Source: Rubrobacter sp.
GTDB lineage: Bacteria; Actinomycetota; Rubrobacteria; Rubrobacterales; Rubrobacteraceae
Assembly: GCA_016781635.1 (NCBI GenBank)
Contig: JADDPY010000216.1
Coordinates: 1 to 8,374, forward strand
Reading direction: 5' to 3'
Length of the DNA stretch: 8,374 nt
Part shown: one piece after another, positions 1 to 6,554 of the stretch
Layout: every line of letters starts with the position of its first letter
How positions within the stretch are numbered: the stretch's first letter is position 1
Program-made: the position numbers and the translations under genes
The notes under the pieces: generated by a model
Told to the model about the DNA's origin: nothing
The model's input: only the letters and a program-made list of their open reading frames with translations
The model's database searches: none

Positions 1-1002
1 TTCTTCCGCCGCTCCGGAGTCTATCGTGAGGACGAGGGCGGCGCGTTCGGTGTTGGAGTGGCGGACGTAGAGGTCGAGGATGTTTATGTTGTTCGAGCCC
101 ATGAGGGTCGTGACCTCGGCGAGGACGCCGGGGTGGTTCTCGACGGGGATGGCGAGCTCGGCGTTTCTGCCGCTCCCCTCGACGAGGATGCCGCCGAGGG
201 CGTCGTACGCCTTGCGGGCGGCGTGGAAGCGGTCTTCTATGCTCTTTCGGTTGGGGAGCTCGCGGCCGAGCTCGGCCATGGTCCCGGCGAAGGCGGCGAG
301 GGCCTCGTCGAGGGCGGGGGCGTTCTCGGCCAGAATGTCCGACCACAGGCCCGGGTTCGAGGCGCCGACGCGCGTCAGATCCCTGAAGGAGGGGCCCGCG
401 AAGGAGAGGGCCTCCGGGGAGATGTCCGAGGCGACCTTGAGGAGGGCCACGGCCATAAGGTGCGGCAGGTGGGAGAGAGCGGCCATCAGGAGGTCGTGCT
501 TCTCCGGTTCGACGGCCGTCGGGATGGCGCCCAGGTCCTCGCGCACGAAGCGGGCGACCTCGCGGTAGGCCTCCGGGTCCGTCCGTTCCGTCGGGGTCAG
601 AAAGTAGCGTGCGCCGCGGAAGAGCTCGGCGCCGGCGTGCTCGACGCCGGCGAGCTGGCTTCCGGCCATGGGATGGCCGCCGACGAAGCGCCTCAGCCCC
701 GCCCTCTCGGCGGCGCCGACGACGCGCGTCTTCGTCGAGGCGGCGTCGGTTACGAGGGCGTCCGTTGGGGCTAGATCGTTGACGATGTCGGCCACTTTGG
801 AGATCGGGGCTGCGAGTAGGATCAGGTCTGCGCCACGAACTTCCTTCAGCGTGGAGGCGCGGTTTATGGACCCGAGGCCGGTCGCCTTCTCGAGGACCTG
901 GGGCTTGTCCACCCCGATCACCTCCCAGCCCGCGCTCCTGGCCGCGAGCCCGACCGAGCCTCCGATAAGGCCCACCCCGACGATCCCGAGGGTCCGGCTC
1001 AG
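1..1002 (-). CDS. tyrA: Prephenate dehydrogenase with C-terminal ACT domain (3' end outside window)
   Basis: Cytosolic NAD-dependent oxidative decarboxylation of prephenate to 4-hydroxyphenylpyruvate, the committed step to tyrosine. 334 codons are open to the left edge with no stop. The Rossmann motif GVGLIGG lies near residues 9-15, with an Asp at about 32 after the second strand, as expected for NAD. The family signatures HPMAGS (110-115, catalytic His), SHLPH (177-181) and FRDLTRVGASNPGLW (206-220, with substrate-binding Arg211) are all present. An ACT domain begins near 283 (ENHPGVLAEV) and is cut off by the edge; in this family it normally mediates tyrosine feedback. No ATG, GTG or TTG precedes the Rossmann strand in this frame near the hisC end. 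The best start is CTG at 1000-1002, overlapping the hisC stop as CTGA, with a G-run (1010-1014) seven bases upstream. Function is certain from motifs; the start is inferred. Confidence 0.95.
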   Translation of the reverse strand, partial: MSRTLGIVGVGLIGGSVGLAARSAGWEVIGVDKPQVLEKATGLGSINRASTLKEVRGADLILLAAPISKVADIVNDLAPTDALVTDAASTKTRVVGAAERAGLRRFVGGHPMAGSQLAGVEHAGAELFRGARYFLTPTERTDPEAYREVARFVREDLGAIPTAVEPEKHDLLMAALSHLPHLMAVALLKVASDISPEALSFAGPSFRDLTRVGASNPGLWSDILAENAPALDEALAAFAGTMAELGRELPNRKSIEDRFHAARKAYDALGGILVEGSGRNAELAIPVENHPGVLAEVTTLMGSNNINILDLYVRHSNTERAALVLTIDSGAAEE

Positions 1003-2054
1003 GAGAGTGCCCCCACTACGCGGTCGTTCTCCCAGGCGTCCCCGACCGTCACGCGGCTCCAGCCGGGGTAGCCCAGGGCCTCGCCCTCGCGCACGAGGAC
1101 GCCGGCGCGCTCGAAATCGGCCGCCTCGAACCGGACCATCACGAAGTTGCCCTGCGAAGGGATAAACGGGAGCCGTGCGTTCTCGAAGGCGTCTTGCAGG
1201 CGCTTGCGTTCCCCGATCACGAACTCCGCACGTTGGCGGATTTTGTCACGGGCGAGCATCGAGGCCGTGGCCGCGACCTGCGCGGCCAGGTTGACGGAGA
1301 CCGGGAACCTGACTCGCTCTGCGTAGTCGGCGATCCCGGCGGAAGCGATACCGTAGCCGACCCTCAGACCCGCCAACCCGTGGGCCTTTGAGAACGTACG
1401 CGCGACGAGGACGTTCTCCCGCTCCAGGGCCAGCGCATGGGAATCCTTGTAGGTCGGGTCGTCCACGAACTCCACGTAGGCTTCGTCCAGGATCAGGAGA
1501 ACTTCGTCGGGCAACCTGTCGGCCAGCCCACGCACGTCGTCGAGAGAGAGGTACGTGCCGCTGGGGTTGTTGGGGTTGCACACGATCATGGCGCGCGTCC
1601 GGGGCCCGACGGCGGAGAGTAGCGCCTCGACGTCCATCCCGTTGTGCTCGTCCAGGGGTACCGGTCGGGCGGTCATGCCCAGGACGGCGCAGACCGTCGG
1701 GTAGAGGCTGAAGGATGGCCAGGGGAAGACGATCTCGCCGCCGGAAGGCAAGAGCTGGAGCGCATTGAACAGGACCTCGCTCGACCCGTTACCCACGAGG
1801 ACGTTACCTGGCTCGGTGCCGATGTTGGCATCGGCCACCGCCCGGCGGAGCCGGGAGACGTGGCTATCAGGGTAACGGTTGGCGCGGGACAGCACCTCGG
1901 CAAGGGCCTCCTGGGCCTCGGGGAGCGGCCCAAAGGCGAGCTCGTTGGAGGTCAGCTTCGCATAGCGGTTCTCGTCCGTACCCTCGGCCGCCATCCTCCA
2001 TGATTTCGGGGGGACGTATGGTCTGAGGGGATCCAATTCTGCTCGGAAGTTCAA
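999..2054 (-). CDS. hisC: Histidinol-phosphate / aromatic aminotransferase
   Basis: PLP-dependent class I/II aminotransferase of 351 residues, the usual HisC length. HisC transaminates histidinol phosphate. Next to tyrA it may also convert 4-hydroxyphenylpyruvate and phenylpyruvate to Tyr and Phe, as the Bacillus enzyme does. Visible: an N-terminus typical of HisC (FRAELDPLRPYVP), the GNGSSE cofactor loop (88-93), CNPNNPSGT (159-167), DEAYVEF with Asp190 and Tyr193, the Schiff-base Lys223 in RTFSKAHGLAGLRVGYG, and Arg334 in the C-terminal RVTVG. The frame stays open upstream to 2345, but homology begins at the TTG at 2052-2054, which has AAGGAG five bases upstream. The longer version adds only arginine- and serine-rich sequence with no family resemblance. 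It overlaps tyrA by four bases, so translation is probably coupled. Confidence 0.95.
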   Translation of the reverse strand: MNFRAELDPLRPYVPPKSWRMAAEGTDENRYAKLTSNELAFGPLPEAQEALAEVLSRANRYPDSHVSRLRRAVADANIGTEPGNVLVGNGSSEVLFNALQLLPSGGEIVFPWPSFSLYPTVCAVLGMTARPVPLDEHNGMDVEALLSAVGPRTRAMIVCNPNNPSGTYLSLDDVRGLADRLPDEVLLILDEAYVEFVDDPTYKDSHALALERENVLVARTFSKAHGLAGLRVGYGIASAGIADYAERVRFPVSVNLAAQVAATASMLARDKIRQRAEFVIGERKRLQDAFENARLPFIPSQGNFVMVRFEAADFERAGVLVREGEALGYPGWSRVTVGDAWENDRVVGALS

Positions 2055-2059
2055 GCTCT

Positions 2060-2065
2060 CTCCTT
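2060..2065 (-). promoter_or_regulatory. Ribosome binding site that fixes the hisC TTG start
   Basis: On the minus strand AAGGAG sits five bases before the TTG at 2054. This strong Shine-Dalgarno match decides between the TTG and longer in-frame starts. Confidence 0.85.
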
Positions 2066-2083
2066 CCGGCCGGCCGGCCGGCC
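2066..2083. repeat. CCGG tetranucleotide tract abutting the hisC RBS
   Basis: Four and a half tandem CCGG units (ccggccggccggccggcc) form a self-complementary tract directly upstream of the hisC Shine-Dalgarno, inside the predicted 5' UTR. In RNA it could fold into a small GC hairpin or pair between transcripts. A role in hisC translation is only a possibility. Confidence 0.7.
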
Positions 2084-2118
2084 TGATCTTCGTTCGTCCG
2101 CGGCTGACCGCACAGAAT

Positions 2119-2147
2119 AGCCTAGCCCTCTTTCGGGAGGCTTTCAA
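2119..2147 (-). promoter_or_regulatory. Candidate sigma70-type promoter for hisC-tyrA
   Basis: On the minus strand TTGAAA (2142-2147) is followed after exactly 17 bases by TAGGCT (2119-2124). The -35 box differs from TTGACA at one position. The -10 box resembles the TAGRRT-like boxes common in actinobacteria. Transcription would start near 2112 and give a leader of about 58 bases before the TTG. No T-box or obvious leader peptide was seen in that leader. Confidence 0.55.
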
Positions 2148-2199
2148 CGATCCCCGTGCGTCTTCGTTTGCCTTATGTTCGAGGCACTTATAGAATCGA

Positions 2200-2679
2200 T
2201 CATCTATGGAGGATGTCCACACAAGGGCCGGGGTTTGTGAGCTCAGGGAACGGGTCGACGGGGTAGGCCGTGAGCCCGTGCGTATCCGCAACGAGCGAGC
2301 GCGCCCCGTACAGGAGATCGTCGCCGCAAAAGCCGGGGCGAGCAAGCCACTCTTCGACCCGAAGCGCGAGGAGGAGATTCCGCGTCGCGACGCAGGAGAA
2401 CGAGGGTTTCATTTACGCCTTGTCGATGCACTAGAGCTTCGAGTTGATCCTTCACCGCATCCGCGACCTCGAAACGCGAAGAGTCTTCCAGTAGGGGTAG
2501 ATAGCATCGAGAGTGGCGTAAAAACCGGGGCGAAGACGAACAACGGATCGATTCAACCGGATCGTGAGCGCCGGCCCGCCCTATGCGACGGTGAGCAGGC
2601 GCTCCCCGTCGAGGCGCTCGTGGGGCTTCGGGAGAACCTCCGGCCCTTCGCACGAGCGAAGGGCCGCGAGGTCGTCTAA
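2200..2679 (-). pseudogene. Probable decayed protein-coding gene, family not recognised
   Basis: Three adjoining minus-strand segments read like parts of one protein of about 160 residues. From 2679 to about 2488 one frame gives GPEVLPKPHERLDGERLLTVA, a TAG stop at 2581-2583, then GGPALTIRLNRS and FYATLDAIYPYW. A one-base deletion near 2486 moves the reading to FEVADAVKDQLEALVHRQ and NETLVLLRRDAE. A one-base insertion near 2378 returns it to the first frame for LLLALRVEEWLARPGF and DPFPELTNPGPCVDILHR, ending at TGA 2200-2202. The peptides hold aromatic residues and hydrophobic patterns unlike antisense shadows. There is no start codon after the upstream TGA at 2680-2682, so the 5' end may also be lost, perhaps where the kinase gene now begins. 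The opposite strand carries an uninterrupted 157-codon ORF (2206-2679) without a ribosome site and with Arg/Glu/Gly-rich composition; it is the main alternative. Confidence 0.45.
2641..2666. repeat. Perfect 11-bp inverted repeat with 4-base loop upstream of the kinase
   Basis: CGGCCCTTCGC (2641-2651), loop ACGA, then the exact reverse complement (2656-2666). Neither side has a T-run, so it is not a classical intrinsic terminator. It ends 39 bases before the kinase ATG and could be a leader hairpin, a U-less terminator or an operator. Confidence 0.7.
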
Positions 2680-2705
2680 TCACGGAAAGGGGCGCTTCAG
2701 CCGGC

Positions 2706-4295
2706 ATGAACGGGACCCTTCTCGGAGAGCGGTTCGTCCTGGAGCGCGAGATCGGATCGGGCGGCATGGCGCGCGTCTTCCTGGGCAAGGACACCGTCCT
2801 AGACCGCCCGGTCGCGGTCAAGATCCTCAACCCCGGACACGACGAGACTGATATAGGCTCGCGCTTCCGGCGCGAGGGACGCACCGCCGCCAGGCTCTCC
2901 CACCCCAACATAGTCCAGGTCTACGATGCGGGAGAGGCCGAACTCGACGGCAGAAAGGTCTCGTACATCGTCATGGAGTACGTATCCGGAGGCGACCTGA
3001 AGGGTATGATCGACAAGGAAGGGACCCTCTCCGAGAAAGACCTCGCTCACCTCGGTGCGGGTGCGGCGGCAGGGCTCTCCCACGCTCACGAGCGCGGCGT
3101 GATCCACCGCGACGTGAAGCCCCACAACGTCCTCATCGACGCTTATGGCGAACCCAAGCTCACCGACTTCGGTATCGCAAGAGCCCTGGACAACACCACC
3201 TCGCACGCCACCCGGACCGGTGCATACCTCGGCACCGCGCTCTACTCCGCCCCGGAGCAGCTCCAGGGCCAGGGGGTGACCCCCAAGAGCGACGTCTACT
3301 CTCTCGGCGTTACGCTCTACCAGGCGACGGTCGGCGAAGCCCCCTTCGTTGGGACCCCGATCGAGGTCGCCGGCCAACACATACACCAGCCCCCGGTCGC
3401 GCCGAAGGCAAACGGCTTCCCCGTGGGTGAGCGTATCGAGGGCCTGATCCTCGCATGCCTCTCAAAAGACCCCGAGCTCCGACCGACCGCCGCGGAGGTC
3501 CACGACCGGCTCCGCGAGGAGTCGAGCCGGATCCGCGAACGGGCAACAGCCCAAGCGGCGCCTCCGGTCCCCGAACCTCAGCCCACGCGACAAACCCGTC
3601 CTGCCCCCACCGCCGCCCTGGTCCAGGAAAGATCGCAGCGCCGTAGACGCGGTCCGCTACTCCTCGGTGCGGCGGCGCTACTTCTGGTCCTGCTGGGCAT
3701 CGCGGCCTTTGCCGCTTATAGAGGCAACGAAGCTCCGAGCACGACTTCGAGCCCGCCCCAGGAAAACAGGGAGGCGGAGCCCCGTGCGGAGAATGCCAGG
3801 GAGGAGCCCCCGCCCGAGGAGAGCACGGCACCGGCGGCGGAGCCCGAGACGCAGCCCCAGGAGCAACAAGAGCCGCAACAACAGCAGGCTCGGCAGCCTG
3901 AAACTCCACCCGCCGTAAACGAGCCGGTGAACAATAACCCGGACGAGCCTGTCGGGCTTACGGAGGAAGCCGCCGCCCAAACGGTCGAGCAGGTCTACGA
4001 GTCATCTGATGCTGGTGACTTCGAAACCTCTTATGACCTTCTCTCCCAAAACTTCCAACAAAACACGGCTGGATCCTTCGGCAACTGGGTCGCAACGTTC
4101 GACACCTTGGAGAGCTTGCGTTTCATAGAGGGCCCAAATGCTCAGGTCTTCGGAGATACCGCGACCGTCACAGGCGTGACCATAGCCCAGATCACCGATG
4201 GCACGACCGAGCGTAACACTGGCACCTGGACCCTCGTGAACGAGGGCGGCGAGTGGAAGCTAGATGACCTTAGCTTGGATCAACAGCTTATATAA
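2706..4295 (+). CDS. Transmembrane Ser/Thr protein kinase with extracellular NTF2-like domain
   Basis: Eukaryote-like (Hanks-type) kinase of 529 residues. The cytoplasmic kinase domain spans about 10-270: glycine loop IGSGGMARV (16-24), ATP lysine in VAVK (Lys39), catalytic HRDVKPHN (134-141, Asp136), DFG (154-156), a Thr/Ser-rich activation loop, and APE (182-184). All catalytic residues are intact. A Pro-rich juxtamembrane stretch with an RRRR stop (312-315) leads to one TM helix (about 316-337). Outside are a low-complexity Pro/Glu/Gln stalk (about 341-415) and a C-terminal domain (about 418-529) that looks NTF2-like: helix TVEQVYESSDAGDFETSYDL, then beta strands ending GEWKLDDLSL. PASTA repeats, usual in Pkn/PrkC kinases, are absent. 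The start is ATG, with AAAGGGG 13 bases upstream, rather far. The gene lies 35 bases ahead of the HtrA gene. The fold of the outer domain is inferred by pattern only. Confidence 0.96.
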   Translation: MNGTLLGERFVLEREIGSGGMARVFLGKDTVLDRPVAVKILNPGHDETDIGSRFRREGRTAARLSHPNIVQVYDAGEAELDGRKVSYIVMEYVSGGDLKGMIDKEGTLSEKDLAHLGAGAAAGLSHAHERGVIHRDVKPHNVLIDAYGEPKLTDFGIARALDNTTSHATRTGAYLGTALYSAPEQLQGQGVTPKSDVYSLGVTLYQATVGEAPFVGTPIEVAGQHIHQPPVAPKANGFPVGERIEGLILACLSKDPELRPTAAEVHDRLREESSRIRERATAQAAPPVPEPQPTRQTRPAPTAALVQERSQRRRRGPLLLGAAALLLVLLGIAAFAAYRGNEAPSTTSSPPQENREAEPRAENAREEPPPEESTAPAAEPETQPQEQQEPQQQQARQPETPPAVNEPVNNNPDEPVGLTEEAAAQTVEQVYESSDAGDFETSYDLLSQNFQQNTAGSFGNWVATFDTLESLRFIEGPNAQVFGDTATVTGVTIAQITDGTTERNTGTWTLVNEGGEWKLDDLSLDQQLI

Positions 4296-4316
4296 TCTCG
4301 CTTCTAACGAAGCTAT

Positions 4317-4323
4317 GGAGGGG
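4317..4323 (+). promoter_or_regulatory. Ribosome binding site pointing to a CTG start for the HtrA gene
   Basis: GGAGGGG lies seven bases before CTG 4331-4333 in the HtrA frame. No ATG, GTG or TTG occurs in that frame between the TAG at 4271-4273 and the GTG at 4439, so this site decides the start. Confidence 0.75.
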
Positions 4324-4330
4324 ATGCGTT

Positions 4331-5500
4331 CTGAAAACGGCATTTACGGCGGTCGTCTCGGCGATCATTGGCGGGCTTATAGCTACGGTCCTGGTTTACC
4401 TCGGGGTCTCCAACATCGACGGCGGCGGCGCGCAGGACGTGACGATTGCCGAGGCTCCGGGTGCGGCCGTGCCGGCGAAGAGCGTGGACCCCGGCGGGGC
4501 CGAGGGACCCTCGGTGCGGGAGGTCTACAACCAGGATGGTCCTGGCGTGGTCACGGTGGAGGTAGCCTCCCGGGAGGTCGGGCCGGGCGGTGGATCCGGG
4601 TTCGTGATCGACGAGGGGGGCCACGTGGTCACGAACCAGCATGTCGTGGAGGGTGCCGACAGCGTGTCGGTCGCCTTCGCGAGCGGGACGAGGGAAGAAG
4701 CTCGGGTGGTGGGGGAGGACCCGTCGACCGATGTCGCAGTTCTACAAGTGGACGCACCAAAGGAGACGTTGAAGCCCCTCACCCTGGGCGATTCCGAGGC
4801 GTTGGGCGTGGGGGACCCGGTGATCGCGATCGGCAATCCGCTCAACGTCGGCATCAGCGTCACGACCGGCATCGTGAGCGGGGTGGGGCGGCCCATAAAG
4901 GCGCCGAATGGCTACACGATCAACGGCGCCGTCCAGACTGACGCCGCGATCAACCCCGGTAACTCGGGCGGGCCTCTCCTCGACGCTCGCGGTACGGTGA
5001 TCGGGGTGAACTCGCAGATCTTCTCGGAGACCGGAGGCTTCCAGGGCGTCGGCTTCGCGGTTCCTATCAACACGGTAAAGGGTGTGGTCGAACAACTCAT
5101 CGAGACCGGGACGACCGAACACGGCTTTATCGGCGTGAGCATGTTCCAGGTCGGCGTCGGGGAGCTCGCGGCCTACTCCGGGCAGGACGCCGCGAAGCTG
5201 TCCGAGGAGTTCGGTCTCCCCGAGAACGGGGCAATCGTCAGCAAGACGACCCGTGGCGGCCCCGCCGACGAGGCCGGGCTCAAGGGCGGCGAGGGGCGCG
5301 AGCAGGACATCGCCGGTCTGCCGGTCCCCATTGGGGACGTCATTACGGAGGTCAGGGGCGAGCCCGTCTCAACGCCGGACGACGTCATAGAGGTGGTGAA
5401 CTCCCTCAAGCCCGGTGACGAGCTGCCCCTCACCGTCGTCACCCCCGGCGAGGAGCCGCGCGAGGTTGCGGTACGCCTCGAGGTGCAGCCGCCGCAGTAG
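4331..5500 (+). CDS. Membrane-anchored HtrA/DegP-type serine protease with PDZ domain
   Basis: Trypsin-like envelope protease/chaperone of 389 residues from the proposed CTG. Residues 1-26 (MKTAFTAVVSAIIGGLIATV, then LVYLGV) form a one-helix signal anchor, putting the rest outside the membrane. An acidic, Ala/Pro-rich linker leads to the protease domain (about 62-260). The catalytic triad is His104 (TNQHVVEGAD), Asp134 (STDVAVL) and Ser212 (NPGNSGGPL). One PDZ domain covers about 264-386, with a loop between LKGG and GDVITEVRGEPV that also occurs in other bacterial HtrA proteins. Starting at GTG 4439 instead would remove the membrane anchor and leave a secretory protein without a signal. It follows the kinase after 35 bases, so a shared transcript is likely. 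Degradation or refolding of damaged envelope proteins is the family role; control by the kinase is inference. Confidence 0.95.
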   Translation: MKTAFTAVVSAIIGGLIATVLVYLGVSNIDGGGAQDVTIAEAPGAAVPAKSVDPGGAEGPSVREVYNQDGPGVVTVEVASREVGPGGGSGFVIDEGGHVVTNQHVVEGADSVSVAFASGTREEARVVGEDPSTDVAVLQVDAPKETLKPLTLGDSEALGVGDPVIAIGNPLNVGISVTTGIVSGVGRPIKAPNGYTINGAVQTDAAINPGNSGGPLLDARGTVIGVNSQIFSETGGFQGVGFAVPINTVKGVVEQLIETGTTEHGFIGVSMFQVGVGELAAYSGQDAAKLSEEFGLPENGAIVSKTTRGGPADEAGLKGGEGREQDIAGLPVPIGDVITEVRGEPVSTPDDVIEVVNSLKPGDELPLTVVTPGEEPREVAVRLEVQPPQ

Positions 5501-5553
5501 CAGTTGCCCCTACCGGAGGGCGGTGCTAGAGTCCCGCCTTGCTGCCAGGTCTC

Positions 5554-5744
5554 GTGGTACGCGGTAGGGTCAAGTGGTTCTCTGACGAGAAGGGCTTCAT
5601 CACGCCGGAAGCCGGGGTGACGATCTCGTCGGGTACTACGCTGAAGTCGTAGACGAAGGTTGTCGCACGCTCGAAGAGGGCGCTGAGGTGGAGTTCGAGG
5701 TAGGTGAGGGGCAGGCCTCCAGGGTCGAAGCCGTTGGTCGCTAA
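5554..5744 (+). pseudogene. Frameshifted cold-shock protein (CspA family) remnant
   Basis: The GTG at 5554 opens VRGRVKWFSDEKGFITPEAG, unmistakably the N-terminus of a cold-shock domain. The frame then breaks in a G-run at 5614-5617 and would stop soon after. Adding one G restores GGDDLVGYYAEVVDEG followed by CRTLEEGAEVEFEVGEGQAS and a TAA at 5742-5744, giving a protein of about 63 residues, slightly short for the family. RNP1 is damaged as well: the usual KGFGFI is KGFI here, and RNP2 (typically VFVHY) reads LVGYY, losing nucleic-acid-binding aromatics. Several lesions argue for decay rather than only a homopolymer sequencing error, although the missing G alone could be an error. It sits between the HtrA gene and rpiA, in the same direction, with only a weak AGG before the GTG. 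Confidence 0.8.
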
Positions 5745-5753
5745 GCCCGTCCC

Positions 5754-5760
5754 GGAGAGG
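5754..5760 (+). promoter_or_regulatory. Ribosome binding site for the rpiA TTG start
   Basis: GGAGAGG ends five bases before TTG 5766-5768 and supports this non-ATG start. It lies ten bases after the stop of the cold-shock remnant, so rpiA can be translated independently of it. Confidence 0.8.
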
Positions 5761-5765
5761 AAAAG

Positions 5766-6476
5766 TTGGCGGAGGATTTGAAGCGCGCCGCCGCCGAGAA
5801 GGCGGTCGAGAGATATGTCGAGAGCGACACCGTGGTTGGGCTCGGTACGGGCTCGACGGCCTCGCACGCGGTGCGTAGGCTTGGCGAGTTGATCGCCGCT
5901 GGCGAGCTCCACAGCATCCGGGGGGTTCCTACCTCGGCGCGGACCGCCGCCCTGGCCCGTGAGGTCGGCATACCCCTGGTCGCTCTTTCAGAGGCGCGCC
6001 CCATCCTGACGATAGACGGGGCCGACGAGATCGCCCCGGACCTCAGCGTCATTAAAGGCCTCGGCGGGGCGCTCCTTCGGGAGAAGATCGTGGCCCACGC
6101 GAGTTCCCGCGGCCTGATAGTGGTCGCCGACGGCTCGAAGACCGTCGATTCCCTGGGGAAGGTCCCACTTCCCGTCGAGGTAGAGCCGTTCGGCTACGAG
6201 GCTACCCTCGCGGCCCTATCCTCCCTGGGGTGCGAGCCCACCCTCAGATTAGAAGGCTCCGGCTCCCAGACCGGCGACCCGGATCGTCCCTACGTGACCG
6301 ACGGGGGTCACTACACCGCCGACTGCTTCTTCCCTGACGGTATCTCGGACCCCGGCGCGCTCGAGACGGAGATAAAACGCATCCCTGGTGCGCTAGAAAC
6401 CGGCCTCTTCGTAGGCCTCGTCCACGCTGCGGTCGTAGCTCGACCCGAGGGAACGCAGATCATGGAGGGTTCCTAA
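5766..6476 (+). CDS. rpiA: Ribose-5-phosphate isomerase A
   Basis: Interconverts ribose 5-phosphate and ribulose 5-phosphate in the non-oxidative pentose phosphate pathway, in the cytosol. At 236 residues it is slightly longer than typical RpiA. Hallmarks are in order: phosphate loop GLGTGSTA (25-32), DGADE with Asp84 and Asp87, KGLGGALLREK with Lys98 and catalytic Glu106, and ADGSK (121-125). Next come TDGGHYTADCFF (178-189), which matches the family TDNGN-IIDC motif with His in place of the usual second Asn, and RIPGALETGLFVG near the end. No lesion is seen. The start is TTG with GGAGAGG five bases upstream. It is the last plus-strand gene of the kinase-HtrA-csp series and converges on the small gene at 6661. 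The link to its neighbours is probably only positional. Confidence 0.97.
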   Translation: MAEDLKRAAAEKAVERYVESDTVVGLGTGSTASHAVRRLGELIAAGELHSIRGVPTSARTAALAREVGIPLVALSEARPILTIDGADEIAPDLSVIKGLGGALLREKIVAHASSRGLIVVADGSKTVDSLGKVPLPVEVEPFGYEATLAALSSLGCEPTLRLEGSGSQTGDPDRPYVTDGGHYTADCFFPDGISDPGALETEIKRIPGALETGLFVGLVHAAVVARPEGTQIMEGS

Positions 6477-6554
6477 CCCTCATCCCGGCGGCAGGAGGGC
6501 TGTAGACGGCGCTATCCGTTCAAGGGAGCCGCTGTCGGATCATTACCCGTTCGA

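Noticed and set aside
58..774. 238-codon plus-strand ORF opposite tyrA
   Set aside because: Antisense shadow of the well-supported tyrA gene; Gly/Glu/Val/Ala-rich with no motifs.
2055..2118. T-box or attenuator leader for the aromatic operon
   Set aside because: No T-box core sequence, no leader peptide rich in Tyr, Phe or His, and the leader is too short for a standard T-box.
2055..2345. N-terminal extension of hisC by about 97 codons to an ATG at 2345
   Set aside because: The extension has no family resemblance and runs through the candidate promoter. The TTG at 2054 has an excellent RBS and starts exactly where HisC homology starts.
2206..2679. Uninterrupted 157-codon plus-strand ORF ending shortly before the kinase
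   Set aside because: There is no ribosome site before its ATG, the product is Arg/Glu/Gly/Val-rich without hydrophobic core patterning, and its codons lie exactly opposite those of the more protein-like minus-strand frame. Not fully excluded.
4439..4441. GTG as the HtrA start
   Set aside because: It lacks a nearby RBS and would delete the signal anchor encoded just upstream.
5501..5553. Terminator after the HtrA gene
   Set aside because: Only a four-base CCCT/AGGG stem without a T-run; read-through into the cold-shock remnant and rpiA seems more likely.
5611..5621. Programmed frameshift in the cold-shock gene
   Set aside because: The GCC-GGG-GTG context does not form a proper X-XXY-YYZ slippery site and there is no evident downstream stimulator; loss of one G is simpler, especially given the damaged RNP motifs.
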